Shown here one piece after another: positions 12,647 through 23,651 of a stretch of 64,000 nucleotides of DNA. The DNA is from Gymnothorax reevesii (lineage: Eukaryota; Chordata; Actinopteri; Anguilliformes; Muraenidae). The position numbers and the translations under genes are program-made. The number at the start of each line of letters is the position of its first letter. The stretch's first letter is position 1. The stretch covers positions 75,497,501 to 75,561,500 of the forward strand of contig CM056574.1 in NCBI GenBank assembly GCA_029721435.1. Direction: 5' to 3'. The notes below the pieces were generated by a model. It saw nothing but the letters and a program-made list of their open reading frames with translations. It had not been told where the DNA came from and searched no databases.

Positions 12647-13047
12647 ATACCTTATGTCTTGTATACTCAGCTAGTGTTTTTGTAATTTTCTTGTGTATTT
12701 GTTCCACTACAAAAGAGAACTGCATTACGCTCTTACGTAAGAAGCAGGGTCATAAATTTTTCCTGTTGTGTTACATAGCTTGTATATTAATGCATGCAAA
12801 AAACAGCATGATTAACCCTGATGTGACGCTGGTGTCTACAAAATTTCGAAACCTGATTACTTCTGTAATTTTTTCCCCCAAAATGTTTTATTTTTCAAAA
12901 TAAAAAAACAACACAGGACAAACAGAAAAAGAGAAAAAAAGAAACACCCTCACCCCAAAATTAACAAATAAAACATATGATGAGCTGATCCTGTTTATAA
13001 GAGGTAACAAAGACCACAGTCATGACAATAAACTGGAAATTCATACT

Positions 13048-13056
13048 AAAAAAAAG

Positions 13057-13100
<44 letters not shown>
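13048..13100. repeat. A-rich tract followed by (TA)n microsatellite
   Basis: An A-rich run with a few G interruptions (13048-13074) leads directly into an uninterrupted TA dinucleotide repeat (13075-13100). A simple-sequence tract with no coding content. Confidence 0.95.
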
Positions 13101-13106
<6 letters not shown>

Positions 13107-13669
13107 CAGGGTGAATCAAAAAAGAAGAGACTCTGACAAGTACCCTCCAAATTTACAATTGAACATTTTCAGGAAGTTTCTTTGTTTTGTTATGTTGGTG
13201 TGGACATCCTGTTCAGTCCACACCAAAATTAATTGCATAATTTATGCATGACTGACCACAGGCCCATTTTCGGGTGGGCAATAAAATGTCCTTCCTCCAA
13301 AAAATTAAAGGGTTAAAATTCGATGAAAAGTCTTAAACTGTAATGCAAAATGTGAATTTTTGTTTTTCTACACCACAATACTCAAATTTACACTTTGTTT
13401 GCTGCTTTTTGCACTGGAGGTCTGGATTTGGAGTCAATCAAAATTAAAGTGGAAAAACACTGCAGGTTGATCCAACTATGATTTAATGTCCTGAAACAAA
13501 GTCAAAATGAGGCTCAAAAGTGTGTCTGGCCTCCACATGCCTGTATGACCTCCCTACAACACCTGGGCATGCTCCTGATGAGGTGGCGGATGGTCTCCTA
13601 AAGGATCTCCTCCCAGACCTGGACTAAAGCATTCGCCAACTCCTGGACAGTCTGTGGTGCAACGCGGCG

Positions 13670-13921
13670 TTAGTGGATGGAGCGAGACATGATGTCCCAG
13701 ATGTGCTCAATTGGATTCAGGTCTGGGGAATGGGTGGGCCAGTCCGTAGCATCAATGCCTTCGTCTTGCAGGAACTGCTGACACACTTCAGCCACATGAG
13801 GTCGAGCATTGTCTTGCATTAGGAGGAACCCAGCGCCAACCGCACCAGCATATAGTCTCACAAGGGGTCTGAGGATCTCATCTCGGTACCTAATAGCAGT
13901 CAGGCTACCTCTGGCGAGCAC
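13670..13921 (-). pseudogene. Tc1-like transposase fragment, catalytic C-terminal part
   Basis: An 83-residue open stretch with two acidic blocks of the DDE/D catalytic domain: LLMQDNARPHVAEV (second aspartate) and SPDLNPIEHIWDIM (third acidic residue, E). The sequence between them has the spacing of Tc1 family transposases. The enzyme would cut and paste the element at TA sites. The first aspartate block lies in another frame further upstream on the minus strand, and the HTH part is at 14223-14462, so the gene is broken. Confidence 0.85.
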
Positions 13922-14222
13922 CTAGAGGGCTGAGCCACCCCCCAAAGAAATGCCACCCCACACCATTACTGACCCACTGCCAAACCGGTCGTGCTGGAGG
14001 ATGTTGCAGGCAGCAGAACGTTCTCCACGGCTTCTCCAGACTCTGTCACGTCGGTCACATGCTCAGTGTGAACCTGCTTTCATCTAAGAAGAGCACAGGG
14101 CACCAGTGGTGAATTTTCCAATCTTTGTGTTCTCTGGCAAATGCCAAACGTCCTGCACGGTGTTGGGCTGTAAGCACAACCCCCACATGTGGACATTGGG
14201 CCCTCATACCATCCTCATGGAG

Positions 14223-14462
14223 TCAGTTTCTGACCGTTTGAGCAGACACATGCACATTTGTGGCCTGCTGGAGGTCATTTTGCAGGGCTCTGGCAGTGCT
14301 CCTCCTGTTCCTTCTTGCACAAAGGTGGAGGTAGCAGTCCTGCTGCTGGGTTGTTGCCCTCCTATGACCTCCTCCAAGTCTCCTGATGTACTGGCCTGTC
14401 TCCAGGTAGCACCTCCATGCTTTGGACACTACGCTGACAGACACAGCAAACCTTCTTGCCAC
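14223..14462 (-). pseudogene. Tc1-like transposase fragment, N-terminal DNA-binding part
   Basis: A 79-residue open stretch reading [19 protein letters not shown] near the start and [16 protein letters not shown] further on. This is the paired-type HTH and following linker (GRPR-like) of Tc1 transposases, which bind the terminal repeats. It is separated from the catalytic part at 13670-13921 by stops and frameshifts, so it is a relic. Confidence 0.8.
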
Positions 14463-14908
14463 GGCTCACATTGATGTGCCATCCTGGATGAGTTGCACTA
14501 CCTGAGCCACTTGTGTGGGTTGTAGAGTCCGTCTCATGCCACCACAAGAGTGAAAGCACCACCAGCATTGAAAAGTGACCAAAACATCAGCCAGAAAGCA
14601 TAGGAACTGAGAAGTGGTCTGTGGTCACCACCTGCAGAACCACTCCTTTATTGGGGCTGTCTTGCTAATTACCAATAATTTCCACCTGTTTTCTATTCCA
14701 TTTGCACAACCGAATGTGAAATTGATTGTCAATCAGTGTTGCTTCCTAAGTGGACAGTGTGATTTCACAGAAGTGTGATTGACTTGGAGTTACACTGTGT
14801 TGTTTAAGTGTTCCCTTTATTTTTTTTCCAGCACGTGTTCAGTTTACTGTATAACCAAAAAGAATGTATTAAGCTTTGAAATACCAGGACATTTTAAATT
14901 AAAATCCT

Positions 14909-15262
14909 GTGGCCTCTGCCCGAAAGCTGAAGACGGGTCACTGGGTCTTTCAGCTAGATAATGACCCACAAGTGGCCAAATCTACACAGAAATGGTTCAC
15001 CAGACACAGAATCAAGCTCCTCCCATGGCCATCTCAGTCCCCAGACCTCAACCCCTTTGAAAACCTGTGGAGTGAGCTGAAGAGGAGAGTACAGAGGAGA
15101 GGACCCAAGTCGCTGGATGATTTAGAGAGATTGTGCAAGGAAGAGTGGTCGAAAATCCCTCTTTCTGTATTCTCCCATCTTGTGAAACATTATAGGAGAA
15201 GATTAGGTGCTGTTTTGTTGGCAAAAGGGGGTTGTACAAAGTATGAACATCAGGGGTGCTAA
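14909..15262 (+). pseudogene. Tc1-like transposase, C-terminal fragment
   Basis: A 117-residue open stretch that starts within the transposase; the apparent methionine is not the true start. It holds the second and third acidic blocks: FQLDNDPQVAKSTQKWF, where typical members have QDNDPKH, and WPSQSPDLNPFENLWSELKR with the final E. A basic C-terminal tail ends at CTKYEHQGC. No first aspartate or DNA-binding domain is present, so it cannot be an active transposase. Confidence 0.85.
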
Positions 15263-15394
15263 TAATTGTGGCACACATGATTTGATGTAAAAGTATTATT
15301 TCTTAACGTGGGACTTTTTCCCACTGAATAAATGCACTTGAATTAAAGGTTGGATTTTTCCTCTTTTTTCATTGTGGTCCTATGTTATTTAGAT

Positions 15395-15596
15395 CAGGGG
15401 TGTCAAACTGACTCGTAAACGGGCCAAGAGGCTACAGGTTTTCACTCCAAAAATGCAGAAGCGCACCTGATACAACAAATCAGTTATGTAGGCCCAGATC
15501 AGTTGATTAAATCTGTGCTTTCAGGTGAGCTTCTGCTTGGTAGGATTGAAGACCTGCAGCCTCTTGGCCCGTTTACGGGTCAGTTTGACACTCCTG
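15395..15596. mobile_element. hAT-type MITE, 202 bp, 8-bp target duplication
   Basis: The ends CAGGGGTGTCAAACTGACTC and (complement of the right end) CAGGAGTGTCAAACTGACCC form inverted repeats of about 44 bp with three mismatches. The element is flanked by the direct 8-bp duplication ATTTAGAT at 15387-15394 and 15597-15604. Eight-base duplications and CAG-type ends are diagnostic of the hAT superfamily. It has no coding capacity. It lies in the 3' region of a Tc1 element, so it inserted after that element. Confidence 0.92.
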
Positions 15597-15676
15597 ATTT
15601 AGATAAAAACTGAATTCATTAGAAGCTAAAGAACGCATCTTAACCAGGGGTGCCAATAATTATGGAGGGCACTGTA

Positions 15677-16341
15677 TAATGCTCTGGAACTCCAATGAAC
15701 TACGGTGACTGCCATTATTTACAAATGGAGATCAGTGGTAAACTTTCCCAGCCATCTCCAAGAGAGCATTGATAACTTGTTCGGGAGGTCACAAGAGACC
15801 ACCTGAACCCAGACTAACCCAGAACTTCAGGCCTCTTTTGCTTCATTTATAGTCAATGTTCACAATTCCACAATAAGGAAGACACTGGGAAAAACTTGCA
15901 CTCTTGGGAGGATCTACAACATTAAAACTACCATAGACCAAAAAGAGCACAGAGCCACATTTACCAAGAAACATCTCAATGAACCCCAAGACTTTTGGGA
16001 TGATATTCTATGGGCAAAGGAGTCAAAAAAAAAAAATTTTTAGGAAGACATGGGTCTCATATCAACTCTCAGAAAGCTATCAATGCATTCCACAATTAGA
16101 ATGTCATCAGTCAAAAACGGTGTGATCGTTAGTCTTGGGCTGCTTTGCTGCTTTAGGGCCTGCGTGACTTGCCGTAATTGATGGAACCCAGAATTCTGCT
16201 CTTTAGTAGAATATCCAGTGGGAGAATGCCCGCTCATCAGCTTTTGACCTACAGCTCAAGGGCAATTGGGTTATGGAGAATGACGATCCAAAGTACGCTA
16301 GCAAGACCACCTCTAAAGAAACTAAATTACATTTTTGGAGT
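15677..16341 (+). pseudogene. Third Tc1-like transposase relic, heavily decayed
   Basis: Plus-strand translation with frameshifts and stops gives transposase-like blocks in order. An HTH/linker part (FPSHLQESIDNLFGRS, ELQASFASFIVNVHNSTIRK) is followed by KKHLNEPQDFWDDILWAKES, which corresponds to the first-aspartate region, where typical copies end in DES. Weaker similarity continues to about 16330. It is interrupted by the solo LTR at 16342-17486. No terminal repeats were found. An old dead copy. Confidence 0.65.
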
Positions 16342-17486
16342 TGTCATGGTTATGGTTTTTGTTCATTTTTATGTTCAAGTTCAGTGTTCATGATTTTGAT
16401 TTCGATTTATTCTTTTTGGTTATTGTAATTCTCAGGTTTTTAGTTCATTCTATTTCTCAGTTCCATTGCACTTGTCTCCCCAGTCTTGAGATCTAGTTCG
16501 TTCAGTCCGTCTTCCCGGTCTGTGTGCCCACATACTTTGGGTGATTTAAATGATTTCTGGTGTTTAATATATTCCCTCAATTCTCATTTACTTCCTTCGT
16601 CTTACTCTTCTGTTTACGAACAAAACTAACATTTGTATTTTGTATCATAGTCTACTTACACAACTTATCCATGTATATAGATTACTAACTTACTAACGAG
16701 CACTCTAGTTAAATCTGTAAAGTTGCACCGCCACTAATTAATACTAATTCCCTCTCAGCAATTGCCCTGCTCTAGTCTCCGCCTCTTGCTCAGCTTTACC
16801 TGTCTCCCCCTCCATTACTGCGAGATCTCTTGCATGTGGTTTATTACTTTCCTGCACTCATTATCTGTGCTCTTAGAACTCCTTAACCGGAGCTGTATAA
16901 ATGTCATAGGCTGTAAGTGTGATTCCCGTCAGTGTCTTAGCTTTCGCCAGTTTTCGTGGTTAGGGTTTCCCTCATGTGATTCTCCCATTGTAATTAGTCT
17001 GATCCAGTTCACCTGTTCCCTGCGTAGCATGTGACTTCCCTCTCGTCTATTTCAGAGTCCTCGTTGCAGTTCTGATTTTGTCAGAATGTTGATCAATATT
17101 TCTTTGTGCAGAGTGCAGTATGCCATTGAGTATTGTTTTTATTCTACTGGTTTGTCCAAGTTTGATTCTTGCCGTTGCCCTTTTTGTATTGTTTTGTCTT
17201 TTTGAATTTTGACCCATTTTTGTATGACCAAGATTTTTATGTTTGGATGCCCTATGTATGACCCTTGGCTTTGTTCATCGACTAAGACTTTTTGCCTACC
17301 GTCTCTGTACCTTTGCTCATCTGTCTTCCTGGTTCTGACCCTTGCCTGTCTAGTCAACACTCTTTTTGGATTTCGTATTGTGGCTTGGCAATTCTTGTGT
17401 TTTTTGGCTTCGACTCATACTTCATTAAAGGCATACATTTTTTGGATTTCCATCTCTTGCGTGTGGTTCCTGAACGCACCATCACA
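16342..17486 (+). mobile_element. Solo LTR, 1,145 bp, with 5-bp target duplication
   Basis: The element begins TGTCATGG and ends ATCACA, so it has the TG...CA ends of an LTR. It is flanked by the direct 5-bp duplication GGAGT at 16337-16341 and 17487-17491. Late in the element there is an ATTAAA at about 17423 and a T-rich, repeated GATTTT/GACC pattern, as in R/U5 of fish Gypsy-like LTRs. There is no internal gag-pol, so it is a solo LTR left by recombination between two LTRs. A related interrupted copy is at 10.55-12.65 kb. It landed inside the decayed Tc1 relic. Confidence 0.8.
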
Positions 17487-17491
17487 GGAGT

Positions 17492-18077
17492 AGGTAAAGT
17501 AATGGTAAAGTCTGTCCCAAGCCAATTGTGGCTCGTCAGGCCAGTGCTTAACTCAGGTTTCCATGGCATGAAGTGACTAGGCATATTGCGACTTCTTCTG
17601 GATGGGTTTCAAGTCCATCGCAGATTACACTCCAGCAATTAGTCTGGTTTCCTCAATAGTTTACCTTGGTCACAGTGATTTTTCTGTGTTACACTAAGTC
17701 CAAAAACTGATAGAGGGGAGTGGATAGACTACAAAAAGAAAGCTAGTTTGCTTTCCTGCTGAGTAAAGTCCACTTCCTAGCAGCTAGCTGCCCAGCAAAT
17801 GATCTGGCTTTATGTGGACATATATTCACTGCGCTTGGCTACGCCTAACTATAATATTGCAGGGCTCGACATTCTGGAAAAAAAGGCACTGTCCCACCGG
17901 GCCAGAAGATACAAATATTCAATGGCCACACTCAAAATTCACCGGCCTGGATTATTGCGAACACTACACTACACTGGCTGATGCAGAGCTCCTTCTGGCG
18001 CTCTTCACTGTCGTCATCAATGATGGGTATTAAACAGTGGCATTGTCTGCCCGGGCTATTCAAAGGTGTTGCTCTGA

Positions 18078-18131
<54 letters not shown>

Positions 18132-18360
18132 ATTTTTTATTTTTTTTCCTTAACCCCGAATAATTCTTCACTTTGGGCAGTTTGTCACAGCGCAACACTA
18201 GTATAAGGAGACGGCAGTGAAGCATGTCCATTTTTTACCTTCAGTGTAACGAGGCAAGAAAGACTAATCAGAGAGGTTTATTAGGAAAATGCGTCTGTAA
18301 GTTCTGTCGTACTGGCTGAAAAGTCTGCTGGCTTCATGTGCCTAATACTGTTCTCACACT
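17492..18360. other. No gene recognised; includes a dinucleotide repeat
   Basis: No convincing coding sequence. Contains a compound (TG)n-(TA)n microsatellite at 18078-18126. The rest shows no terminal repeats or recognisable element. Confidence 0.4.
18078..18126. repeat. Compound microsatellite (TG)n(TA)n
   Basis: An uninterrupted TG run (18078-18100) passes directly into an uninterrupted TA run (18101-18126), followed by an AT-rich tail. Confidence 0.97.
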
Positions 18361-18623
18361 GGCCCTCATTTATCAAACTTGTGTCGGATCTGGTGTAGAT
18401 TCTGATGTAAATTTCATCGTTCGCCACGTGTCACATCTGATTGACTAAAAGTGTGTACGTCGCAGATTTCGGTGTAGAACTACCGTGGCGTTGATAAATC
18501 TGGCGGCAGAAACCATCGTAATTTTTTCTATAAATTCATGCTCCGGGAGGCACAGTCCTGCCCACTTTACGACATGGACTCTCAAAAGACAGCAAAGAAA
18601 AAAGAACTTAACTGAGGAGGAAA

Positions 18624-18877
18624 TATCGTCGGCCTGCTGATAAACCTCGTATCTACAATTTGATGAGAAACAAAAACTCGTATGTCCACGATAATAGCAT
18701 AAACATTGCAAAATACAAAATTTCATTGATTGGATACCTGCTTGGAGGAAAAATAGTCATCCAACCCAAAGACAGCTCAACTGCATTCTTACATGCAAAA
18801 GTTAACTTTTCTTTTTTTTGCTCTCCTGTAAGTTTATCATTTTGAAGATACAAGGTTTTATCAGCAGGCCGACGATA
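18624..18877. repeat. Inverted-repeat element of ~254 bp (MITE-like)
   Basis: The left arm starts TATCGTCGGCCTGCTGATAA and the complement of the right arm starts with the same 20 bases. The arms continue similar for about 45 bp with small differences. The interior is AT-rich and non-coding. No clear target duplication is visible, so the exact borders and class are unknown. It may be a MITE inserted in the Harbinger-like element. Confidence 0.6.
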
Positions 18878-18902
18878 GATGGAGAAAAACAAAATTATTT
18901 TA

Positions 18903-20387
18903 CAAAACCAAAAACCAGTGAAGTTGGCACGTCATGTAAAACGTAGATAAAAACAGAATACAATGATTTGCAAATCCTTTTCAAGTTATATTCAATTGAA
19001 TACACTGCAAAGACAAGATATTTAATGTTCAAACTGAGAAAAAAATTTTTTTTTGTAAATAATTATTAACTTAGAATTTAAAGGCACCAACACATTGCAA
19101 AAAAGTTAGCACAGGGGCCTTTTTACCACTGTGTTACATCGCATTTCCTTTTAACGACACTCGGTAAACGTTTGGGAACTGAGGAGACCAATTTTTGAAG
19201 CTTTACTCTTTCCCATTCTTGCTTGATGTACAGCTTAAGTTGTTCAACAGTCAGGGGTCTCCGTTGTCATATTTTACGCTTCATAATGCGCCACACATTT
19301 TAAATGGGAGACAGGTCTGGACTACTGGCAGGCCAGTCTAGTACCCGCACTCTTTTACTACGAAGCCATGCTGTTGTAACACGTGCAGAATGTGGCTTGG
19401 CATTGTTTTTCTGAAATAAGCAGGGGCGTCCATGAAAAATACGTTGCTTAGATGGCAACATAAGTTGCTCCAAAACCTGTATGTACCTTTCAGCATTAAT
19501 GGTGCCTTCACATATGTGTAAGTTGCCCATGCCTTGGGCACTAATACACCCCCATACCATCACAGATGCTGGCTTTTGAACTTTGCGCCTATAACAGTCC
19601 GGATGGTTCTATTCCTCTTTGGTCCGGAGGACACGACGTCCACAGTTTCCAAAAACAATTTGAAATGTGGACTCGTCAGACCACAGAACACAGTCCATCT
19701 TAGATGAGCTTGGGCCCAGCGAAGTCGGCGGCGTTTCTGGGTGCTGTTGATAAATGGCTTTCGCTTTGCATTGTAGAGTTTTAACTTGCAGATGTAGCGA
19801 CGAACTGTAGTTACTGACGGTGGTTTTCTAAAGTGTTCCTGAGCCCATGTGGTGATGTCCTTTACACACTGATGTCAGTTTTTGATGCAGTACCGCCTGA
19901 GGGATTGAAGGTCACGGGCATTCAATGTTGGTTTTTGGCCTTGTCGCTTACGTGCAGTGATTTCTCCAGATTCTCTGAATTTTTTGACGATATTACGGAC
20001 CGTAGATGATGAAATCCCTAAATTTCTTGCAATAGCTCATTGAGGAATGTTGTTTTTAAACTGTTCGACAATCAGCTCCCACATTTGTTCACTCAGTGGT
20101 GACCCTCGCCCCATCCTTGTTTGTGAATGACTGAGCATTTCAGGGAAGCTGCTTTTATACCCAATCATGGCACCCACCTGTTCCAAAATTATCTCGTTCA
20201 CCTGTGGGATGTTCCAAATAAGTGTTTGATGAGCATCGAATTCCAAAGTTTACCTGTTTGAACATTAAGTAACTTGTCTTTGCAGTGTATTCAATTGAAT
20301 ATAAGTTGGAAAGGATTTGCAAATCATTGTGCTCTGTTTTTATTCACCATTTACACAACGTGCCAACTTCACTGGTTTTGGGTTTTG
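18903..20387 (-). mobile_element. Tc1-like transposon with ~130-bp terminal inverted repeats
   Basis: A complete but inactive Tc1/mariner element of 1,485 bp between TA dinucleotides (18901-18902 and 20388-20389). Left end CAAAACCAAAAACCAGTGAA; the complement of the right end is CAAAACCCAAAACCAGTGAA. The inverted repeats continue for about 130 bp (to ~19034 and from ~20257), including ATTTGCAAATCCTTT and ATTCAATTGAATACACTGC. Transposase is on the minus strand. This long-inverted-repeat family is very common in teleosts. It sits within the Harbinger-like element. Confidence 0.9.
19300..20246 (-). pseudogene. Tc1-like transposase, multiply broken
   Basis: Minus-strand coding relic. Open pieces are 20037-20246 (N-terminal part, ending VEQFKNNIPQ, in the HTH region) and 19300-19563. 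The latter contains MMVWGCISAQGMGNL, then FQKNNAKPHSARVTTAWL and WPASSPDLSPI. The second catalytic aspartate of the usual QDNAKPH block is replaced (KNNAKPH), and the reading frame is broken between and after these parts. The enzyme would have cut the element's own inverted repeats, and it cannot now be active. Confidence 0.85.
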
Positions 20388-20389
20388 TA

Positions 20390-21285
20390 TTTGGAAGTCT
20401 TAAGAGTGGCATAAAGGGAGCCCAGTAGGCTGTGTTATGGACAGTTTCGTGTTCCAGATTATTCTGGAAGATTCCAATTTAGAAGAAGGATTGCATTCAA
20501 ACGATTTATTAAATAACTGAGCGAATGAACGTAGCAATTACAATTATACAGAAATGGGTAATGAAATCATTACATTAAGGATAGAAATACTGTCCTCTAA
20601 TTGTCCGTCCTTGTGATGTTCTCACGACGATGGTGAAAATCTACTGGTATCTGACTTTTCTAGTATGGTGAACCTTTTCACCACAAAGTCCATATCCAAA
20701 AGGTCTGTAATCCAAAGTCTGATAAATTGCACTCAGCCGGTCTAGCTTTCAGGTGTAGCAGACCGGAGATGATTATCTTCACTTTCCCTCTTCCTTACCC
20801 TTACATAAGTATACAGAAACTACTGGCTGAGCAAAATAATACAATGAGGTGTTATAAACCCTCATGCTGTAGTTTAGAAAACTATTGCTGCTGCAGTAGT
20901 AAACACCGTTGGGGTGGAAAACCAGAGTGCAGCAGAGGTTTGATTTAATTCTTTAATAAATCGAAGTGACTGTTTGCGCTTAATTTTTGTGCTTGGAAGC
21001 ACTTAAATGACCATAATTCTTGTTAGACGCACTTTTTATTGTGCCAAGATGCACATTTCTTCATTGCCCAAAGCTAAAAAATTTTTCTTGGCCAAACTTA
21101 CTTTAAGCGGTCCTTTCCAAGCGGCACTGGAGTGGTCATCAACTTGCGCACTTACAAGTGTGGTCAAGAAAAAAATTTTGCATTGGCCACACGTAAAATT
21201 GCGAATTACATCAGCCTTAATAAATTCAAGTTATAGATCCGCGATATTTCATGATATATTGCCTCAATAATTGACAATCCAAATG
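20390..21285. other. No gene recognised (part of the Harbinger-like element or an older insertion)
   Basis: Contains TTTATTAAATAACTG near 20500 and a few T-rich and A-rich blocks that resemble LTR-type sequence on the minus strand, but no ends could be defined. No convincing coding sequence. Confidence 0.3.
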
Positions 21286-21293
21286 CTTTACAT

Positions 21294-22765
21294 CAGTGGC
21301 GTGCACTAATAGACGCTAGGTGGTGCTACAGCACTTGCCCCTTTAGCCCTTTATCAATGAAAGTGCCCTTTTGAAATTTCGTTTTTTTTTTTTTTTTTAA
21401 TGATTATATTTATTATTATTATTAACACTTTAGTCAGGCTAATGTTGAAATGACCTTTTAGAAAAGCTGTGTGATTAAAAACTACTGAAAAAAATGCCCC
21501 GAAATGGGCCACCTCCTCGCGCACTACCGACCTCTCTTCCTTTGTCAAGTGAACACGCGCGCAGTGCATATCAGCTGAGCGACTGGAAGCCACAGTTTTG
21601 TGCCCCACCAGCCAGGTAACACACAGATCAAGTGAAATCGTACAGTTTGCCCTCCAAGCCCAACCTGTAATCATTTTTTTGTGCAATAGCATGTCTCATA
21701 CACAGTGACGGTCCGTCGGCAGAAACACAGGGCCAGCAATAACCTCACCTTTCACTTCTTAATGACAAACACCTCTCGCAGTTTACCTCCCCGATTAGCA
21801 ACCGTTGCTCAGACTGATTGGAGGAACCTCCGAGAATCTAACTTGTTTTTGAAAGCCATGTTATACATTGCACTACAAAATTATACGGCGTTTAACTTAC
21901 TTCCGCACACTAATGGCTACGGAAAAAATATCCTACGTCTTTATTATTTCTGAATTTGCGTAAATTAATTTGCGACGTTCATTGAGCAATTAGCCATGAG
22001 AATCCGTTCTATATACTCTGAATGTGACAGCCAAAGTGCGTAGTAGCACAGCTGAGTGAAGACGAAAATAATTGCTGTGAAGTCCGCGAAAGTTTCGGAT
22101 TTTTTGCAGATTTTCATCCTTGCGGATTCACATCAATTATATCAACATAGCCAACAGGCAATCGCTTTGTAATTAGCATTTTTTAATCATTACGTGTCAC
22201 GCATTGGTGGTGGCCATTCTGTTAATTAACTGTTTGATTGTTAATCAATCAGACCTGACCGCAAACAGTTTAAGAGCAATTATCCGGGAAAGGGTGATGT
22301 TACTGAAGGCCTTCCTGGCATCTGACGGTACGCCACTGCTCATACAGCACCAAGCAACTGAGCATTTTTTAGCCGACTGGTCACCTGATTAGCTAGTTTA
22401 ATGCTATAGCCCAAACAATGATATATAACGTGAGGACGACCACCACAAACAACGTTGGTCGACTTTGCCAATCTATCTGTTTAGCTGAACATTTTCTTTT
22501 GTGTCGGTTTTGTTAGGTAACATAAATGAACACAAAGAAGAATCAGGCAGTTCCCCATTGCCTGAGAAAAATATCCCCATAAAGGCTACCCATGTGCCGC
22601 CTTGTGATGAATGACAGTAGTCATGAATTGCATTGAACATGTGCGTGTAATGTTTATTTTATTTATTTAATCTCACACTATAATAACATGTTCCACGTGT
22701 GCAAAAAAGTGCCCTCCCCCTCCCCCCTGAGCACTTGCCCCCCATAATGTCTGTGCACGCCACTG
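21294..22765. mobile_element. hAT-type transposon, 1,472 bp, 8-bp target duplication, non-autonomous
   Basis: The ends CAGTGGCGTGCAC (left) and GTGCACGCCACTG (right) are perfect 13-bp inverted repeats. The direct 8-bp duplication CTTTACAT lies on both sides (21286-21293 and 22766-22773). This is diagnostic of the hAT superfamily. Sub-terminal GCACTTGCCCC occurs at both ends in related form. A minus-strand frame at 21354-21692 is open for 112 codons but has no transposase motif I can recognise, so the copy is probably an internally deleted derivative. Confidence 0.92.
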
Positions 22766-22773
22766 CTTTACAT

Positions 22774-23190
22774 GTAGGTTAAAAAAGTGGTCCGATTTTA
22801 AGATCGCCTCCAGATAACCGGTTGCAACAGCGCACGGACCGGTGGAGGCCAACCAGACTCGAACCTCCAGCTGTCACAGCACTGATAGGCTCCCCCTCCA
22901 TTGTGGGAATACGAGCCGGTGGGGACATGGATGAGTCCCCCCCCACCGGAGCACGATGAGGGTAATTGGTAAAATACAGTCTGCAGAGATCACTCTTCAT
23001 TGTTCTTTCATCAGTGTTACTTCATGACATTTTATTTGGTGCCACACAAAACGAGCAGCCACTCGTCACTTTCCCGGATGAGATCTCTGTGCCAAAAGTT
23101 CCTCTCTCTTCGGACAGAAGCTTATTCCTCTAACAATGGAAGATCTGCCATTGTCAAAATGTGATCACGGTCTAAGTGTCTGTAGGCATC
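22774..23190. other. No gene recognised
   Basis: A GC-richer block (22800-22960) contains a minus-strand GGTTCGAGTCT that resembles a tRNA B box, but no tRNA fold or A box was found. The rest is AT-rich, non-coding. Confidence 0.35.
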
Positions 23191-23194
23191 TATA

Positions 23195-23412
23195 TACTGA
23201 GCAACAAAAGAAACACAAGCTAGCTAGTTAGTTAATGTACTCTTATGGTTACTCAGTCGAAGGGACCGCAAAATAAAGAAAAGTTTGGTGAAACGAGTGT
23301 TAATGTACACGTGCTGGTAATAAATTTGATTTTTTAAAAATAATTATGCGCAAAATTATTTTCCAGCCTGCTTTTAATTTGGCTAACTTTTGTTTCTTTT
23401 GTTGTTCAGTAT
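23195..23412. mobile_element. Tc1/mariner-type MITE, ~218 bp
   Basis: The left end TACTGAGCAACAAAAGAAAC and the complement of the right end TACTGAACAACAAAAGAAAC are inverted repeats with one mismatch over 20 bp. Flanking sequence is TA-rich (TATA on both sides), consistent with a TA target. The interior is non-coding. Confidence 0.75.
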
Positions 23413-23511
23413 ATATATGACTGGATGAGCATCTGACATACTATGCATATCTGCCAAGGTACGCATTGCGCTTAATCAAATTGATTGTAATTGTCAGCCG
23501 TCTGGCCTGAC

Positions 23512-23651
23512 AAGCAGGTTGTTTCCAAATAAGAGTAACTAATTTCTCAACACAGGTGCAATTTATTTATTTTTGAAATTAATCTATTAAATAAATAAAT
23601 GACATCTTTCTATGGAAATTAATTACACTTATATTTGGAAACAACCTGCTT
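23512..23651. mobile_element. Palindromic MITE, ~140 bp
   Basis: The left arm AAGCAGGTTGTTTCCAAATA and the complement of the right arm are identical over 20 bp. The arms go on similar for about 35 bp in all (AAGAGTAACTAATTTC against TAAGTGTAATTAATTTC). The middle is ATTTATTT-rich. No clear target duplication. It could fold into one long hairpin. Confidence 0.75.

Larger units (their letters stand above)
13412..14836 (-). mobile_element. Tc1-like transposon, defective, left end lost
   Basis: A Tc1/mariner element carrying transposase on the minus strand. The right end reads GAGTTACACTGTGTTGTTTA then GTGTTCCCTTTATT, and the left side has ATTTGGAGTCAATC followed by AAAATTAAAGTGG. Both are sub-terminal sequences I recognise from a very abundant fish Tc1 family. 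The matching outer inverted repeat is missing on the left, where unrelated sequence and a simple repeat lie. The element is therefore truncated or recombined and cannot be mobile on its own. Confidence 0.8.
14837..15674 (+). mobile_element. Second Tc1-like transposon, 5'-truncated, with 3' terminal repeat
   Basis: The 3' end shows an inverted-repeat terminus reading GTGCCAATAATTATGGAGGG then CACTG, directly followed by TA (15675-15676), as expected at a Tc1/mariner insertion. The internal part encodes the C-terminal half of a transposase (14909-15262). The 5' half and left terminus are absent. A 202-bp hAT MITE is inserted inside the 3' untranslated part (15395-15596). Orientation is plus. 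Confidence 0.8.

Noticed and set aside
10555..12655. Target duplication for the LTR-like repeat (repeated AATACCTTA near 12637-12656)
   Set aside because: The repeat lies only on the right side; no matching copy was found at the left end.
22840..22870. tRNA-like B box (minus GGTTCGAGTCT)
   Set aside because: No A box at the right distance, no cloverleaf and no poly-A or T-run; a chance match or a very old SINE.
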